Positions 1 through 9,841 of a DNA stretch of 64,000 bases are shown here, piece by piece; the first letter of the stretch is position 1; each line of letters opens with the position of its first letter. The notes under the pieces are model-generated. The model was given only the letters and a program-made list of their open reading frames with translations, did not search any database and had not been told where the DNA came from. Origin of the DNA: Azoarcus sp. CIB (GTDB taxonomy: Bacteria > Pseudomonadota > Gammaproteobacteria > Burkholderiales > Rhodocyclaceae); NCBI RefSeq assembly GCF_001190925.1, contig NZ_CP011072.1, positions 1,488,001 to 1,552,000 on the forward strand. The letters run 5' to 3'. A program made the translations under genes and the position numbers.

Positions 1-905
1 GTGAGCGACAGGTGGTCGAGGTCGCGCGCCGCATCGGCGGCGTTCGGGTCGGGGTCGTCGTCTGAAGGCCGGTTGATGCGCAGGAACTCAGCGATCGCGA
101 GCAGGCTTTCCGCGCGGAACATCAGCAGCAGGCCGTTCTTTTCCTTCGGCATGTCGACCTGCTCGGCACGGTGGGCGCGGCGCTCGGATTCGTCGAAGGC
201 CGGCGGGCCACCGTCAGCGGTCTGCTCCGGATCGGCGCCGCTGCGGCGCGTCGCGCCTCCCGTTGCGGCCAGCGATCCGGTGAGCCACAGCAGCACGGGG
301 TGAGCCGGCGGCGTGCCCTGCGCCACGGCCGGGAGCGCGAACACGGTGCCCGGCGCTTCCAGCGCGCGCCGGATCGCGCGTTCGCGCTCGGCCTCCTGCG
401 GCGGCAACTTCTCGGGCTTGGGGCGCTTCGGCAGATAGGCCTCGACCAGCCGCCGGTAGCGCGGCGCAAGCCCGGGCCACGCATGCAGTGCGGCGCAGGT
501 CGCGAACTGGTTGCGGCGGAAGTCCCGGTCGGCTTCGTCGTCGCCTTCGGCGGCGAGGCCTTCGTGCGCGGCGGCGAGCGCAGCGAGCCACAGGTAGAGA
601 TCGCGGTTCAGCGATTTCTCCGGGAAGGCGTCGATCTCCGGCGGCAGCCGCAGCGTAGACGGGTCCATGCGCGCCCGCGCCGCGCGGTCGCCGGCGCCGG
701 CGATGCGGGCGAGCAGGCCGCGCCGCGCACCATGCTCGTCGTTGGTTGCCGCGGCAACGCGCAGGCCCGGATCGCCCCCCAGCGCGCGGAAGAACACGCC
801 CGCCGTGCGTTCGATGTCCTTGAGCCGTACGACCGCGTCGGGGTGGTTGCCGACCGCGGCGCGGGTGATCAGACGGTGCCAGATCTTGCCTACGGCTTCT
901 TCCAT
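1..905 (-). CDS. norD: Nitric oxide reductase activation protein NorD (N-terminal part, runs off the window)
   Basis: The frame opens at an ATG (905-903) two bases after the stop of the polyferredoxin gene and stays open to base 1, giving about 301 residues without a stop. It starts MEEAVGKIWHRLITRAA and is rich in Ala, Arg and Glu like the N-terminal half of NorD. NorD proteins end in a von Willebrand factor A domain and work with the AAA+ protein NorQ to assemble or activate the NorCB reductase. The VWA part would lie left of the window, so it cannot be seen here. Its position as last gene of a norE-F-Q cluster supports the call. Confidence 0.85.
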   Translation of the reverse strand, partial: MEEAVGKIWHRLITRAAVGNHPDAVVRLKDIERTAGVFFRALGGDPGLRVAAATNDEHGARRGLLARIAGAGDRAARARMDPSTLRLPPEIDAFPEKSLNRDLYLWLAALAAAHEGLAAEGDDEADRDFRRNQFATCAALHAWPGLAPRYRRLVEAYLPKRPKPEKLPPQEAERERAIRRALEAPGTVFALPAVAQGTPPAHPVLLWLTGSLAATGGATRRSGADPEQTADGGPPAFDESERRAHRAEQVDMPKEKNGLLLMFRAESLLAIAEFLRINRPSDDDPDPNAADAARDLDHLSL

Positions 906-906
906 G

Positions 907-1947
907 CTAGCGTTCCTTGCCGGAGCGGAATCCGGCCTCGTTCTGGCGTGCGGCTTCGTTGCTGACCCACTGCAACAGCGGGCCCTGCGGGTTGTTGCGC
1001 TGGCTCTGCTCACAAGCCTCGACGCACTGCGCGCACTGCGTGCAGGTGAACATCAGGCGCTTGATGTTGCGCGGCGTGAGCCGCATCGGGCACACGGCAT
1101 CGCAGGCCGACTGCCGGTCCGGCAGGCAGCTCGCACAGTCGGCGGCGCGCTTGCGCTGGAAGCCGACGACCATCGCCTTGCGGTTGCCCATCCACGCCAG
1201 GCTCTGGAACAGGCCGACCGCGCAGGCATAGCGGCAGAACAGGTGCCGTGCGAACAGGAATTCGATCGACAGCGCCGCGGTGCCGGCCGTGAGGAAGATC
1301 CTCTGGTTGCGCGTGAGCTCGCCGCCGAAGAGATTGCCGTAGATCTCCGCCGGCGGCAGCAGATAGGTCAGGAACACCACCGACCACAGGAAGGCGAAGA
1401 ACACCGCCGCCGGCACGACGACCAGCCACCAGCGAGCGTCCGCGCGCCACGGCGTGCCGTCCGCCTTCCAAGGCGGAAGCGGTTCCTTGACCCACACGCT
1501 GGGCTTGCCCGAGGCCTTCTGCATCAGCTTGTTGATCGTCTCGACGACCGAGAAGTGCGGGCACAGCCAGCCGCAGTACAGGCGCCCCCATTTCCACGAC
1601 ACCCACAGGAAGGCCGCTGCGCCGACGAGGATGGGGACGAACAGCCGCAACATGACGTTCGCACCCGCTTCGAACGCGCCGATGCGCCCGGCGAGGAAGT
1701 CGTCCATGCCCAGCCGCCATTCCATGCCGAGCAGCCATGCGTGGCCCGCGTCGAGGTCATAGCGGAGGATGTCGAACACCGGGGCGAGGATGAACAGCGT
1801 GAAGAAGGCGACCTGGAAGGCGATGCGCTTCTTCTGCGTGCGGTTATGGCCCATCGGCTTCGCGCTCGCGATGGGGATCACGCGCCGGGCGGGTTTCGCC
1901 TCGACGTCGGGATTCGCGGACAGCAGGGAGGGAAGCGGGGCGTTCAT
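907..1947 (-). CDS. Membrane polyferredoxin (NapH/CcoG-like 4Fe-4S protein) of the nor cluster
   Basis: A 346-residue protein with about four membrane segments (for example FQVAFFTLFILAPVFDIL, and a long one containing VVVPAAVFFAFLW). Four Cys-rich stretches are visible: CGWLCPHFS, CRYACAVG, CASCLPDRQSACDAVCP and CTQCAQCVEACEQ. The last two are ferredoxin-like 4Fe-4S ligands; the first two resemble the conserved Cys motifs of NapH and CcoG/RdxA. Proteins of this kind pass electrons across the inner membrane or take part in copper and metal handling during oxidase assembly. It lies 4 bp after the preceding membrane-protein gene and 1 bp before norD, so it is almost certainly cotranscribed and probably serves NO reductase maturation or electron supply. 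The exact role is inferred. Confidence 0.8.
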   Translation of the reverse strand: MNAPLPSLLSANPDVEAKPARRVIPIASAKPMGHNRTQKKRIAFQVAFFTLFILAPVFDILRYDLDAGHAWLLGMEWRLGMDDFLAGRIGAFEAGANVMLRLFVPILVGAAAFLWVSWKWGRLYCGWLCPHFSVVETINKLMQKASGKPSVWVKEPLPPWKADGTPWRADARWWLVVVPAAVFFAFLWSVVFLTYLLPPAEIYGNLFGGELTRNQRIFLTAGTAALSIEFLFARHLFCRYACAVGLFQSLAWMGNRKAMVVGFQRKRAADCASCLPDRQSACDAVCPMRLTPRNIKRLMFTCTQCAQCVEACEQSQRNNPQGPLLQWVSNEAARQNEAGFRSGKER

Positions 1948-1951
1948 GGAC

Positions 1952-2359
1952 TTACTCGTAGAGATCCGGGCCGATGAAGGGGTACTGCCAGCTGCGGCCG
2001 AGAATCGCGTGATTCAGTCCGACGACGCCGAAGATCACCAGCGTGGCGTGAAACGAAACGAAGTAGAGAATGCCGAGCACCCACGACCACGGATCGTCGA
2101 ATCCCCCGAGCAGGAAGATCCCGACGCTGACGCCGACCAGCATCGCGCCGCCGTAGATGCTCGCGACGACCGTCTGCTGCAGGTGGTTGCGCACCACCAG
2201 CGGCGCGCTGTCGCGATGGCGGCGCCACAGCACCAGCAACGCGAGGAAGGCCAGTCCGGGCGCGATCAGCAGGTTCGCAAGGAACAGCGCCTCGGCGAGG
2301 ATCGCAAGGCGCGGGCCGGGCATCTGCTCCTTGAGGAGATCGGGTTCCTGGTCGGACAT
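1952..2359 (-). CDS. Small multi-pass membrane protein of the nor cluster (DUF4870-like)
   Basis: A 135-residue hydrophobic protein starting MSDQEPDLLKEQ, with about three membrane segments and the C-terminal motif SWQYPFIG that resembles DUF4870-type membrane proteins. Start chosen at 2359, 32 bp after the norQ stop. The ORF can be extended upstream, but only by reading antisense to norQ's own frame. It sits between norQ and the polyferredoxin gene on the same strand. No catalytic residues are apparent, and its function in denitrification is unknown. Confidence 0.75.
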   Translation of the reverse strand: MSDQEPDLLKEQMPGPRLAILAEALFLANLLIAPGLAFLALLVLWRRHRDSAPLVVRNHLQQTVVASIYGGAMLVGVSVGIFLLGGFDDPWSWVLGILYFVSFHATLVIFGVVGLNHAILGRSWQYPFIGPDLYE

Positions 2360-2391
2360 GGGTCTTTGGGCCGAATGACCTGGGGAGGGTG

Positions 2392-3192
2392 TCAGCGCCC
2401 GAAGGTGGCTGACACAACCTCCATCAGGGCGTCGGCGACTTCGGGGTCGTCGGTCAGGCTCTCGACGATCGCCGCGCGGCAGGCGGTCACCGGGTCCATG
2501 CCGTCGCGCACGAGCAGTGCCGCATACACCAGCAGGCGCGTGCTCGCGGCTTCTTCGAGGTCCTGGTCCTTGAGCGTGCGCAGCGCATGCGCGATCGACA
2601 CGAGGCGTTTCGCGAGATCCGGGGCGCAGCGCGATTCGCCGACGAGGATGGCTTCCTCGCGCTCGGTGGCGGGGAAATCGAAGCGCAGGCTCACGAAGCG
2701 CTGCCGCGTCGATGGCTTCATGCCCTTCAGCAGGTTCTGGTAGCCCGGGTTGTACGACACCACCAGCATGAAGGAGGGCGGCGCGGCGAGCAGTTCGCCG
2801 GTGCGGTCGATCGGGAGGATGCGGCGGTCGTCGGCGAGCGGGTGCAGCACCACGGTCGTGTCCTTGCGCGCCTCGACGACCTCGTCGAGGTAGCAGATAC
2901 CGCCCTCGCGCACCGCGCGGGTCAGCGGGCCGTCGCACCACACGGTCTGGCCGTCGCCGATCAGATGGCGGCCGACGAGGTCGGCCGCGGTCAGGTCATC
3001 GTGGCAGGCCACCGTGTACAGCGGCAGACCCAGGCGCGCGGCCATGTGCGCGATGAAGCGCGTCTTGCCGCAGCCCGTCGGGCCCTTGATGAGCAGCGGC
3101 AGGCGGTTCTTCCACGCATGCTCGAAGACGTCGATTTCGTCGCCGGCGGGCTGGTAGAAGGGAACGTCGAGGTGGGGCGTATCGAGCATCAT
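2392..3192 (-). CDS. norQ: NorQ, MoxR-type AAA+ ATPase for NO reductase activation
   Basis: 266 residues when started at the ATG that overlaps the norF stop (ATGATG, with TGA of norF inside); a GGAAAGGA ribosome site lies about 8 bases upstream. Walker A is GPTGCGKT at residues 37-44 and Walker B is GGICYLDEV. The sequence belongs to the CbbQ/NirQ/NorQ/GpvN family, usually 260-270 residues. NorQ forms a hexameric ATPase that, with the VWA protein NorD, inserts or activates the non-haem iron of NorCB. Overlap with norF shows translational coupling. Confidence 0.93.
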   Translation of the reverse strand: MMLDTPHLDVPFYQPAGDEIDVFEHAWKNRLPLLIKGPTGCGKTRFIAHMAARLGLPLYTVACHDDLTAADLVGRHLIGDGQTVWCDGPLTRAVREGGICYLDEVVEARKDTTVVLHPLADDRRILPIDRTGELLAAPPSFMLVVSYNPGYQNLLKGMKPSTRQRFVSLRFDFPATEREEAILVGESRCAPDLAKRLVSIAHALRTLKDQDLEEAASTRLLVYAALLVRDGMDPVTACRAAIVESLTDDPEVADALMEVVSATFGR

Positions 3193-3500
3193 GCGGCGAG
3201 TCCTTTCCAGTAGGCAATGCCGATCAGGGCGCAGACGAGCGTCATCCAGCCGAGCGCGAGCACCGGCCACATCAGCGGGGCGCGGCGCAGCGCCATGTAG
3301 TCGAGGATGATCAGGGCGCCCTTGCCGAACGCGATCGCGAACAGCAGGCCGACGACGGCGGGGCCGGAACCTCCGTTCTCGCCCACGCTCCAGGTCACGA
3401 TGGTTGCCGCGATGAGCACGACCCAGATCACAGTGGCGCGCAACGGCGTGCCGTGATCGGAGTGTTGTAGGGCGCGGGCGGAAGATTCTTGGGTTTGCAT
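3189..3500 (-). CDS. norF: NorF-like protein (cytochrome c oxidase subunit IV family)
   Basis: A 103-residue protein with about three membrane segments, matching the small prokaryotic COX4/NorF family. It follows norE by 13 bp and its stop codon overlaps the start of norQ. NorF is a small membrane protein needed for full NO reductase activity in some denitrifiers. The short length, lack of cofactor ligands and the norE-norF-norQ order support the name. Confidence 0.8.
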   Translation of the reverse strand: MQTQESSARALQHSDHGTPLRATVIWVVLIAATIVTWSVGENGGSGPAVVGLLFAIAFGKGALIILDYMALRRAPLMWPVLALGWMTLVCALIGIAYWKGLAA

Positions 3501-3513
3501 CGTCTCGTACCTC

Positions 3514-4134
3514 TCAGCGCATCACATAGACCAGCGGAAACAGGATCAACCACACCAGATCCACCATGTGCCAGTACGCAGCACCCGTCTCGATTCCGTT
3601 CATGTTGTCCGGGCCGTAGCGCCCCCTGCGCGCGTTGTTCCACAGGGCCGCCAGGATCACCAGCCCCAGGATCACGTGCATGAAATGGAAGAAGGTCAGC
3701 ACCAGGTAAAACATGTGGAAGGTGCTCGACGACAGGCTCACGCCGGCCTCGAACTTTGCCGCGTATTCGAACAGCTTCACGACGACGAAGCCCGCGCCGC
3801 ACGCGAAGCCCCCGGCGATCCACGTCGCCGCGCGGCGCCCCTGTCCGGCTTCCGCCGCCTGCACCGCGCGCACCACGAGGTAGCTCGAAGTCAGCAGCAG
3901 GATCGTGTTGATCGCCCCGGCATTGCGGTCCAGCGCCATCTGTTGCTCGTTGAACAGCTCGACGTTGTTCGCACGCGCGAACGCATAGACGATGAAGAAA
4001 GCGCCGAAGGCGAGCAGTTCGGCGAGGATGAAGAACCAGATCGCCAGGTCGCCGGGCAGGCGCCGGGCGGGGCTGTCGGAAGTGACGGCCGGGAGGGCAG
4101 ACGGGCTCACGAGTGTTTGGACGCATGTATTCAT
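3514..4134 (-). CDS. norE: NorE-like haem-copper oxidase subunit III family protein
   Basis: A 206-residue, five- to six-pass membrane protein of the cytochrome c oxidase subunit III family (motifs LAIWFFILAELLAFGAFF and FHFMHVILGL). NorE is an accessory to the NorCB reductase and lacks redox centres. The start at 4134 gives the N-terminus MNTCVQTLVSPS; a GTG at 4110 is a possible alternative. It begins a second transcription unit: a terminator lies upstream, after norB, and an FNR-type half-palindrome sits at 4170-4183. Confidence 0.88.
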   Translation of the reverse strand: MNTCVQTLVSPSALPAVTSDSPARRLPGDLAIWFFILAELLAFGAFFIVYAFARANNVELFNEQQMALDRNAGAINTILLLTSSYLVVRAVQAAEAGQGRRAATWIAGGFACGAGFVVVKLFEYAAKFEAGVSLSSSTFHMFYLVLTFFHFMHVILGLVILAALWNNARRGRYGPDNMNGIETGAAYWHMVDLVWLILFPLVYVMR

Positions 4135-4169
4135 GTGTCCCAGTCTACGAAGGGGAGGTGCGCCGAACC

Positions 4170-4183
4170 TTGATTCCGGTTAA
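4170..4183. promoter_or_regulatory. Candidate FNR/DNR-type box upstream of norE
   Basis: TTGATTCCGGTTAA matches the TTGAT-N4-ATCAA consensus in the first half and imperfectly in the second (GTTAA). Its centre is only about 42 bases from the norE ATG, so an activator here would give an almost leaderless transcript unless norE starts further downstream. The position after the norB terminator makes it plausible that norEFQ-norD are separately induced. Confidence 0.4.
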
Positions 4184-4241
4184 CTCCCGGACTTGGCGCC
4201 ACAAAGAGGTGGGGAAAAAAGCCCAAGTGCCCCGCAACAAT

Positions 4242-4267
4242 AAAAAAGGGGCGGCCGAAGCCGCCCC
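4242..4267 (-). terminator. Rho-independent terminator after norB
   Basis: On the minus strand an 8-bp GC stem (GGGGCGGC/GCCGCCCC) closes a TTCG tetraloop in the very stable c(UUCG)g context and is followed by TTTTTT. It begins 47 bases after the norB stop codon, so norCB can end here and separate from norE. Confidence 0.9.
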
Positions 4268-4313
4268 GGAATCGCTTCACCAGCCCCGCGGAGGGCCGGA
4301 AGCGAGTGATCCA

Positions 4314-6159
<1,846 letters not shown>

Positions 6160-6251
6160 GGTTTGTCCCTCATTGTTTTGTCATGCATCCGAGTGATTGA
6201 GAAATAACCCGAAGGTTGGACGCATTCTGGGCAGCGCGCGGTGGTTGCTCC

Positions 6252-6265
6252 ATGATTTGAATCAA
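6252..6265 (-). promoter_or_regulatory. FNR/DNR box of the norCB promoter
   Basis: On the minus strand TTGATTCAAATCAT fits TTGAT-N4-ATCAA at 9 of 10 positions. A -10-like CAGAAT lies at 6229-6224, about 31 bases from the box centre, the geometry of a class II activator site centred near -41.5. Predicted start of transcription is near 6217, giving a leader of about 58 bases before norC. An FNR/DNR-family regulator responding to low oxygen or NO is the expected activator. Confidence 0.75.
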
Positions 6266-6297
6266 TTTCGGGAATTGGGCCGACTTACTCTCTCAAG

Positions 6298-6357
6298 GAA
6301 AAGAAAACGGGGCCGGAATCGGAAGGGAGGAGATCTCCTCTCGCGATTCCGGCCCCG
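6298..6357 (-). terminator. Terminator after the outer-membrane protein gene
   Basis: A 14-bp perfect stem (6308-6321 with 6344-6357) encloses a second 14-base palindrome (6327-6340), followed on the minus strand by GTTTTCTTTT. It lies 26 bases past the stop of the gene ending at 6383. Confidence 0.8.
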
Positions 6358-6382
6358 CGGGCCGATCCAAACCGAAGAACGG

Positions 6383-7123
6383 TCAGTACGTGTAGCCGAC
6401 CATCACGCCGCCGCCCCAGTCCGGGCTGTTGTCGGAAAACCCTTTCACGCCATACACCTGCAGCTTCCACTGGGTGCTCAGTTTCTGGCTCAGGAACAGC
6501 GAGGCCTCGCGGATCGGGTCGCCGGAGGATCGCAGCCGCGCGCGCCAGTCGTAGGCTGCGCCGACGGTGGTCGTCGGCCCGAGCTTGGTGCCGATGCCGA
6601 GGGAAGCGTAGAAAGGATTGCGCAGCTCCGAATTGCCCATGTCTTTCCACCCGACGGTGCCGAAGGCGGTTACAGGACCGAAGGCCTTCGCGGCGTCGAA
6701 CTGCAGCGCGTAGTCGGTCTTGTTGTTGCCCAGGCACTTGCTTTCCGCGGTCGGCATCTTCAACTTTGCCACCGCGTCGAGCAGCAGGCCGTTCGCACTG
6801 CCGTCCAGCAGGTTGTAACCGGCGCTCGCCGTGATGTCGCCGAGCCCGGTCTCGGTGCCGGAGCAGTCGGTGCCCTGGATCGGGTCGCCGTCCGGGCTCA
6901 CCACCGCGTTCGAGACGCGCAGGTACGGAATGGTCGCCTTGTAGGTCATGCGGCCGGTTTCGTACTTCACCGCGATCGGCACATACCAGGTTTCGCTCGT
7001 CGTGCTCGTGCCGTAGTCGCCGGTCGAATAATCCAGTCCGGTCGTGACATTCAATTCTCCGGTGCCGGCGGCGAGGGCGCTGCCGGACAGCAGCAGGGCC
7101 GGCAGGATGCGCTTATGCTTCAT
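6383..7123 (-). CDS. Outer-membrane beta-barrel protein with signal peptide (phenol/meta-pathway transporter-like)
   Basis: 246 residues from the ATG at 7123, which has a GGAGGAAG ribosome site 7 bases upstream; longer frames upstream lack one. A signal peptide MKHKRILPALLLSGSALAA is followed by alternating-polarity strands (LNVTTGLDYSTGDYG, WYVPIAVKYETGRMTYKATIPY), ending in Tyr as outer-membrane barrels often do. It resembles the family of putative outer-membrane transporters of hydrophobic substrates. Substrate and role are unknown; it is not obviously linked to denitrification. Confidence 0.7.
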   Translation of the reverse strand: MKHKRILPALLLSGSALAAGTGELNVTTGLDYSTGDYGTSTTSETWYVPIAVKYETGRMTYKATIPYLRVSNAVVSPDGDPIQGTDCSGTETGLGDITASAGYNLLDGSANGLLLDAVAKLKMPTAESKCLGNNKTDYALQFDAAKAFGPVTAFGTVGWKDMGNSELRNPFYASLGIGTKLGPTTTVGAAYDWRARLRSSGDPIREASLFLSQKLSTQWKLQVYGVKGFSDNSPDWGGGVMVGYTY

Positions 7124-7166
7124 TCGACTCTTCCTCCGCGTTGGGGTGTCGTGTCCCGGTAGTGCT

Positions 7167-8723
7167 TCAGTCATGTTCGGGGCGTTCGATGCGTTCCGGT
7201 CTTTCAAGCTTCTCGGGCCGTTCCAGGCGCTCGATGCGTTCCGGCCGTTCGATTCGTTCGGTGCGTTCGATACGCTCGATCCGGCCGCTGCCGTCGAAGC
7301 GCTCGATGCGTTGGCGGGTTTCGATGCGGTCGCCCGAGGTACGCGTCTCGATGCGTTCGCGCAACAGCAGGTCGCCGCTCGGGCTCACCTCCGTGCGTTC
7401 GATCCGCTCGCGTTCAACTTCGCCCGTGGGCGACAGCTCGCGCTCGATGCGCTCGCGTCCCGATCCGTCGTCGGTTTCGATGCGGATCCGTTTGTCGTCG
7501 ATCTCCGTCCGCGTCTTGCCAGAACCGTGTTCCTTTTCGCCCTCGCCCTCGCCCTCGCCCTCGCCCTCGTCCTCGCCGTTGCCGGATTTCTTTCCGGATC
7601 GCGAACCGTCGTGGCCTTCGCCGGCCCCGAAGCCGTCGCGCACGACCTCGATGCGGGCAGCCTTGACCTTGCGCTCGCCGGTGAAGCTGCCTTGCACCCG
7701 GACACGCATGTCCTTTTCCAGCGTGCCAGCCGCGCCCTCCGAGAATTCGGTGGCTTCCGCCAGTTCCACTTCGAAACCGCTGATATCCATCCGGTTGCCG
7801 CTGCGCTCGAACACCAAGCCTTCCACGATCGCGTTGCGCACGCGCCCGGCGAAGGGAATCGTCGGATTAGTCCTTGCCTGCGTCACCGCCAGCGCACGTC
7901 CTGTCCATGTGCCGCGTACCAGCGACTCCGCATTGCCCCGGGCGTCGCCGCTCAGCGCCATTCCGTGCAGCGTTCCGTCGCCGCCGCGCGTTCCGATCGC
8001 GCTCGCCTCGCGCAACTGTGGTGCCCGTTCGACGCGGGTTGCAACGACCTCGCCGGACGCATTGCGGAATCCGCTCACCCGCACCATCTCGCCGGCGCGC
8101 AGGCCCGCCTCGACCTTCGCCCCTGACGCAAGCTGCACCGGCTGACCCATCACGCGCAGCGGCTCGGCGCCCTTGCGCGCAGCGGTCACGGGGCCTTCGT
8201 AGGCGTGAACGATCGCGATGCTGCGTGCTTCCAGTCCGCGCGGCGAAGTACCGGCCTCCACGGCGACGACCTGTCCCACGGCAAGGCGCGACACGGTGCC
8301 GCCGATGCCGTTTTCGGTCACCGGAACGGCCTCGTCGTAATGCACCTCCACACCGTTCACGCAAATCGACGCGAAGCCGGTGATCGTCCCGACGATGCCC
8401 GTGCCACCGGTTCCGCCTTCGCGGGCAGGGGCTCCCGTGCCGCCGATCCCTCCCTGCGCGAGCGGCGCGCCCGTGCCTCCGATTCCCGATGCCACCGGCG
8501 CGCCCGTGCCGCCGATGCCCGATGCGGCAGGTGCGCCGGTCCCGCCGATGCCGGACGCCGGCGACCCGGTGCCGCCGATCCCGCCCTCGCGCCGGGGCGC
8601 GCCCGTACCACCGATGCCGCCCGGGTCCACGCACACCGGTGCGGCAACCGCCGGGACAACGCCGCACAGCGCGAGCGCGAGGCCCGCCACTAGCCGGCTC
8701 AGTGGGTGGAAGCGATTACTCAT
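7167..8723 (-). CDS. Secreted DUF5666 protein with GGIGGTG and Arg-Ile-Glu repeats
   Basis: 518 residues. A signal peptide (about residues 1-27) is followed by about eight copies of GGIGGTG(A/S)P at residues 35-110. Next come DUF5666-like beta modules (for example MVRVSGFRNASGEVVATRVE and MRVRVQGSFTGERKVKAARIEVV), a Glu-Gly run encoded by a hexanucleotide repeat, and a C-terminal third made of (R/P)ERIER units with many Arg/Glu. Its ATG overlaps the stop of the DUF6502 gene (ATGA), so the two are coupled. Export is likely; the function is unknown. The charged tail may be disordered or a helical rod. Confidence 0.8.
   Translation of the reverse strand: MSNRFHPLSRLVAGLALALCGVVPAVAAPVCVDPGGIGGTGAPRREGGIGGTGSPASGIGGTGAPAASGIGGTGAPVASGIGGTGAPLAQGGIGGTGAPAREGGTGGTGIVGTITGFASICVNGVEVHYDEAVPVTENGIGGTVSRLAVGQVVAVEAGTSPRGLEARSIAIVHAYEGPVTAARKGAEPLRVMGQPVQLASGAKVEAGLRAGEMVRVSGFRNASGEVVATRVERAPQLREASAIGTRGGDGTLHGMALSGDARGNAESLVRGTWTGRALAVTQARTNPTIPFAGRVRNAIVEGLVFERSGNRMDISGFEVELAEATEFSEGAAGTLEKDMRVRVQGSFTGERKVKAARIEVVRDGFGAGEGHDGSRSGKKSGNGEDEGEGEGEGEGEKEHGSGKTRTEIDDKRIRIETDDGSGRERIERELSPTGEVERERIERTEVSPSGDLLLRERIETRTSGDRIETRQRIERFDGSGRIERIERTERIERPERIERLERPEKLERPERIERPEHD
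7170..7400. repeat. Degenerate tandem repeat encoding Arg-Ile-Glu-Arg units
   Basis: The 3' end of the DUF5666 gene is built from short degenerate units of the form CGCTCGATGCGTTC / CGTTCGATACGC, each encoding IER or ERIER. Units differ by synonymous changes, so the peptide repeat is better conserved than the DNA. Confidence 0.75.
7538..7573. repeat. Hexanucleotide microsatellite (CGCCCT)5 plus one variant unit
   Basis: Five exact CGCCCT units and one CGTCCT unit in tandem inside the DUF5666 gene, encoding alternating Gly-Glu. The 6-bp unit keeps the frame, so copy-number change would lengthen or shorten the acidic run without breaking the protein. Confidence 0.85.
8396..8621. repeat. GGIGGTG-coding repeat block
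   Basis: About eight imperfect copies of a 21- to 30-bp unit encoding GGIGGTGAP or SGIGGTGAP, just after the signal peptide region of the DUF5666 protein. Spacer residues vary (AA, VA, LAQ, ARE). Confidence 0.85.
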
Positions 8724-9580
8724 GACGGGGATGTTGGCGAGGCGTTGCCGGACGGGCCGGTGCCCGAATTCGCCTCGCTGTAGAAATACAGGCCGATCGT
8801 GACCCGCTGTCGTGCATCGGGGGCTTGAGCGTCCTGTGCTTCGAGGTCCGAGGCCAGCGTATTGAACGCGAGCAGCGCCTGCATCCCTTCGCTTGCGACC
8901 GCGTCGCGCAGGTGTGCGATGCTGGCCAAGGACAAGGCGTCGTAATGTACGCTGCGTTCGAAATACGGCGGGCCGTCGGCAGTCAGGTTATGCACTGCCG
9001 CACAGGCATGGTCATGTACGTTGTGGCCGAAATAGGCCGCCTTCTCGTCGAAGCCCTTCTGCGGAATGAAGGCCGTAGTCTCAAGATGCACGCGGTCATG
9101 ATCATCCATGCGCGCGATTCCGAGCCGCAGCCATTCGTCGAGCACCACGCGCGCCCGGATGTCCTTGCTGACGCGCGCGACGAGCGCATCGAAGGAGCAT
9201 TCTCCGCCGGTGCTGGCGAGCCGCGGCAAGGGCGCGGGCTCGCCCGGCCGCGTGCAGAACGGCGCGGTGGTCTGCCAGGTGCTCACGAGGTGGGCTCCCA
9301 AGGATATGGCTGCGGGCAGGTCGTCCGCCACATCCTCACGCTGGCCGCGCAGACGCTTGACGTCCTTGCGATGCACACCGGTCAGGAGGCTGATCCTGCT
9401 GTCGCTCGGCGCGTTGGCGTCGAGGCGGAACTCCTGCTCCGCCACCTCCACGAAAACGCCCTTGAGCATGTCCGAAAAATAAGTATAGGTCACCCCCTTG
9501 CGCAGCATCAGCCGCACCAGCGGCCGCATCACGCGTCGGAGCGCGTGCAGCAGCGAAGTCGGCGGGGCGGGGGAATGCAT
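8720..9580 (-). CDS. DUF6502 family protein
   Basis: A 286-residue soluble protein starting MHSPAPPTSLLHALRRVMRPLVRLMLRKGVTYTYFSDMLK. The N-terminal 100 residues look like a DNA-binding winged-helix region (RISLLTGVHRKDVKRLRG fits a recognition-helix pattern). This matches proteins annotated DUF6502 in Rhodocyclales, whose function is not established. It is coupled by a 4-base overlap to the secreted repeat protein, so it may regulate or assist it; that is inference. Confidence 0.75.
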   Translation of the reverse strand: MHSPAPPTSLLHALRRVMRPLVRLMLRKGVTYTYFSDMLKGVFVEVAEQEFRLDANAPSDSRISLLTGVHRKDVKRLRGQREDVADDLPAAISLGAHLVSTWQTTAPFCTRPGEPAPLPRLASTGGECSFDALVARVSKDIRARVVLDEWLRLGIARMDDHDRVHLETTAFIPQKGFDEKAAYFGHNVHDHACAAVHNLTADGPPYFERSVHYDALSLASIAHLRDAVASEGMQALLAFNTLASDLEAQDAQAPDARQRVTIGLYFYSEANSGTGPSGNASPTSPS

Positions 9581-9783
9581 GAGGGTGTTTCTTCCGGGGG
9601 CAGTAGCTCACATTCTAACTAGACGTGGGAAAAAATTCCATGCAATCCGCCGGGACCTGCTCAGTCGTGCTCGCGACGTTCCATCCGCTTAGGTGATGGT
9701 CCTGAGGCGTCGGCGCCCTTGAAGGTCAAGCGTGTGAGGGCGCGCAGCCATTGCGGGAGGTGCGTCGTGCGGATCCCGCGGGC

Positions 9784-9816
9784 GAAAAAAAGCCCGGCCG
9801 GGTAAACGGCCGGGCT
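9784..9816 (-). terminator. Rho-independent terminator after fumarase
   Basis: On the minus strand a 9-bp stem GCCCGGCCG/CGGCCGGGC with a 6-base loop is followed by a run of seven T. It starts 26 bases after the fumarase stop codon. Confidence 0.9.
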
Positions 9817-9841
9817 TGCGGTGCCTCTGCCTGCGCGCGGA

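Noticed and set aside
2941-3217. Alternative longer starts of norQ and frames overlapping norF
   Set aside because: Only the ATG overlapping the norF stop has a ribosome site and gives the family length.
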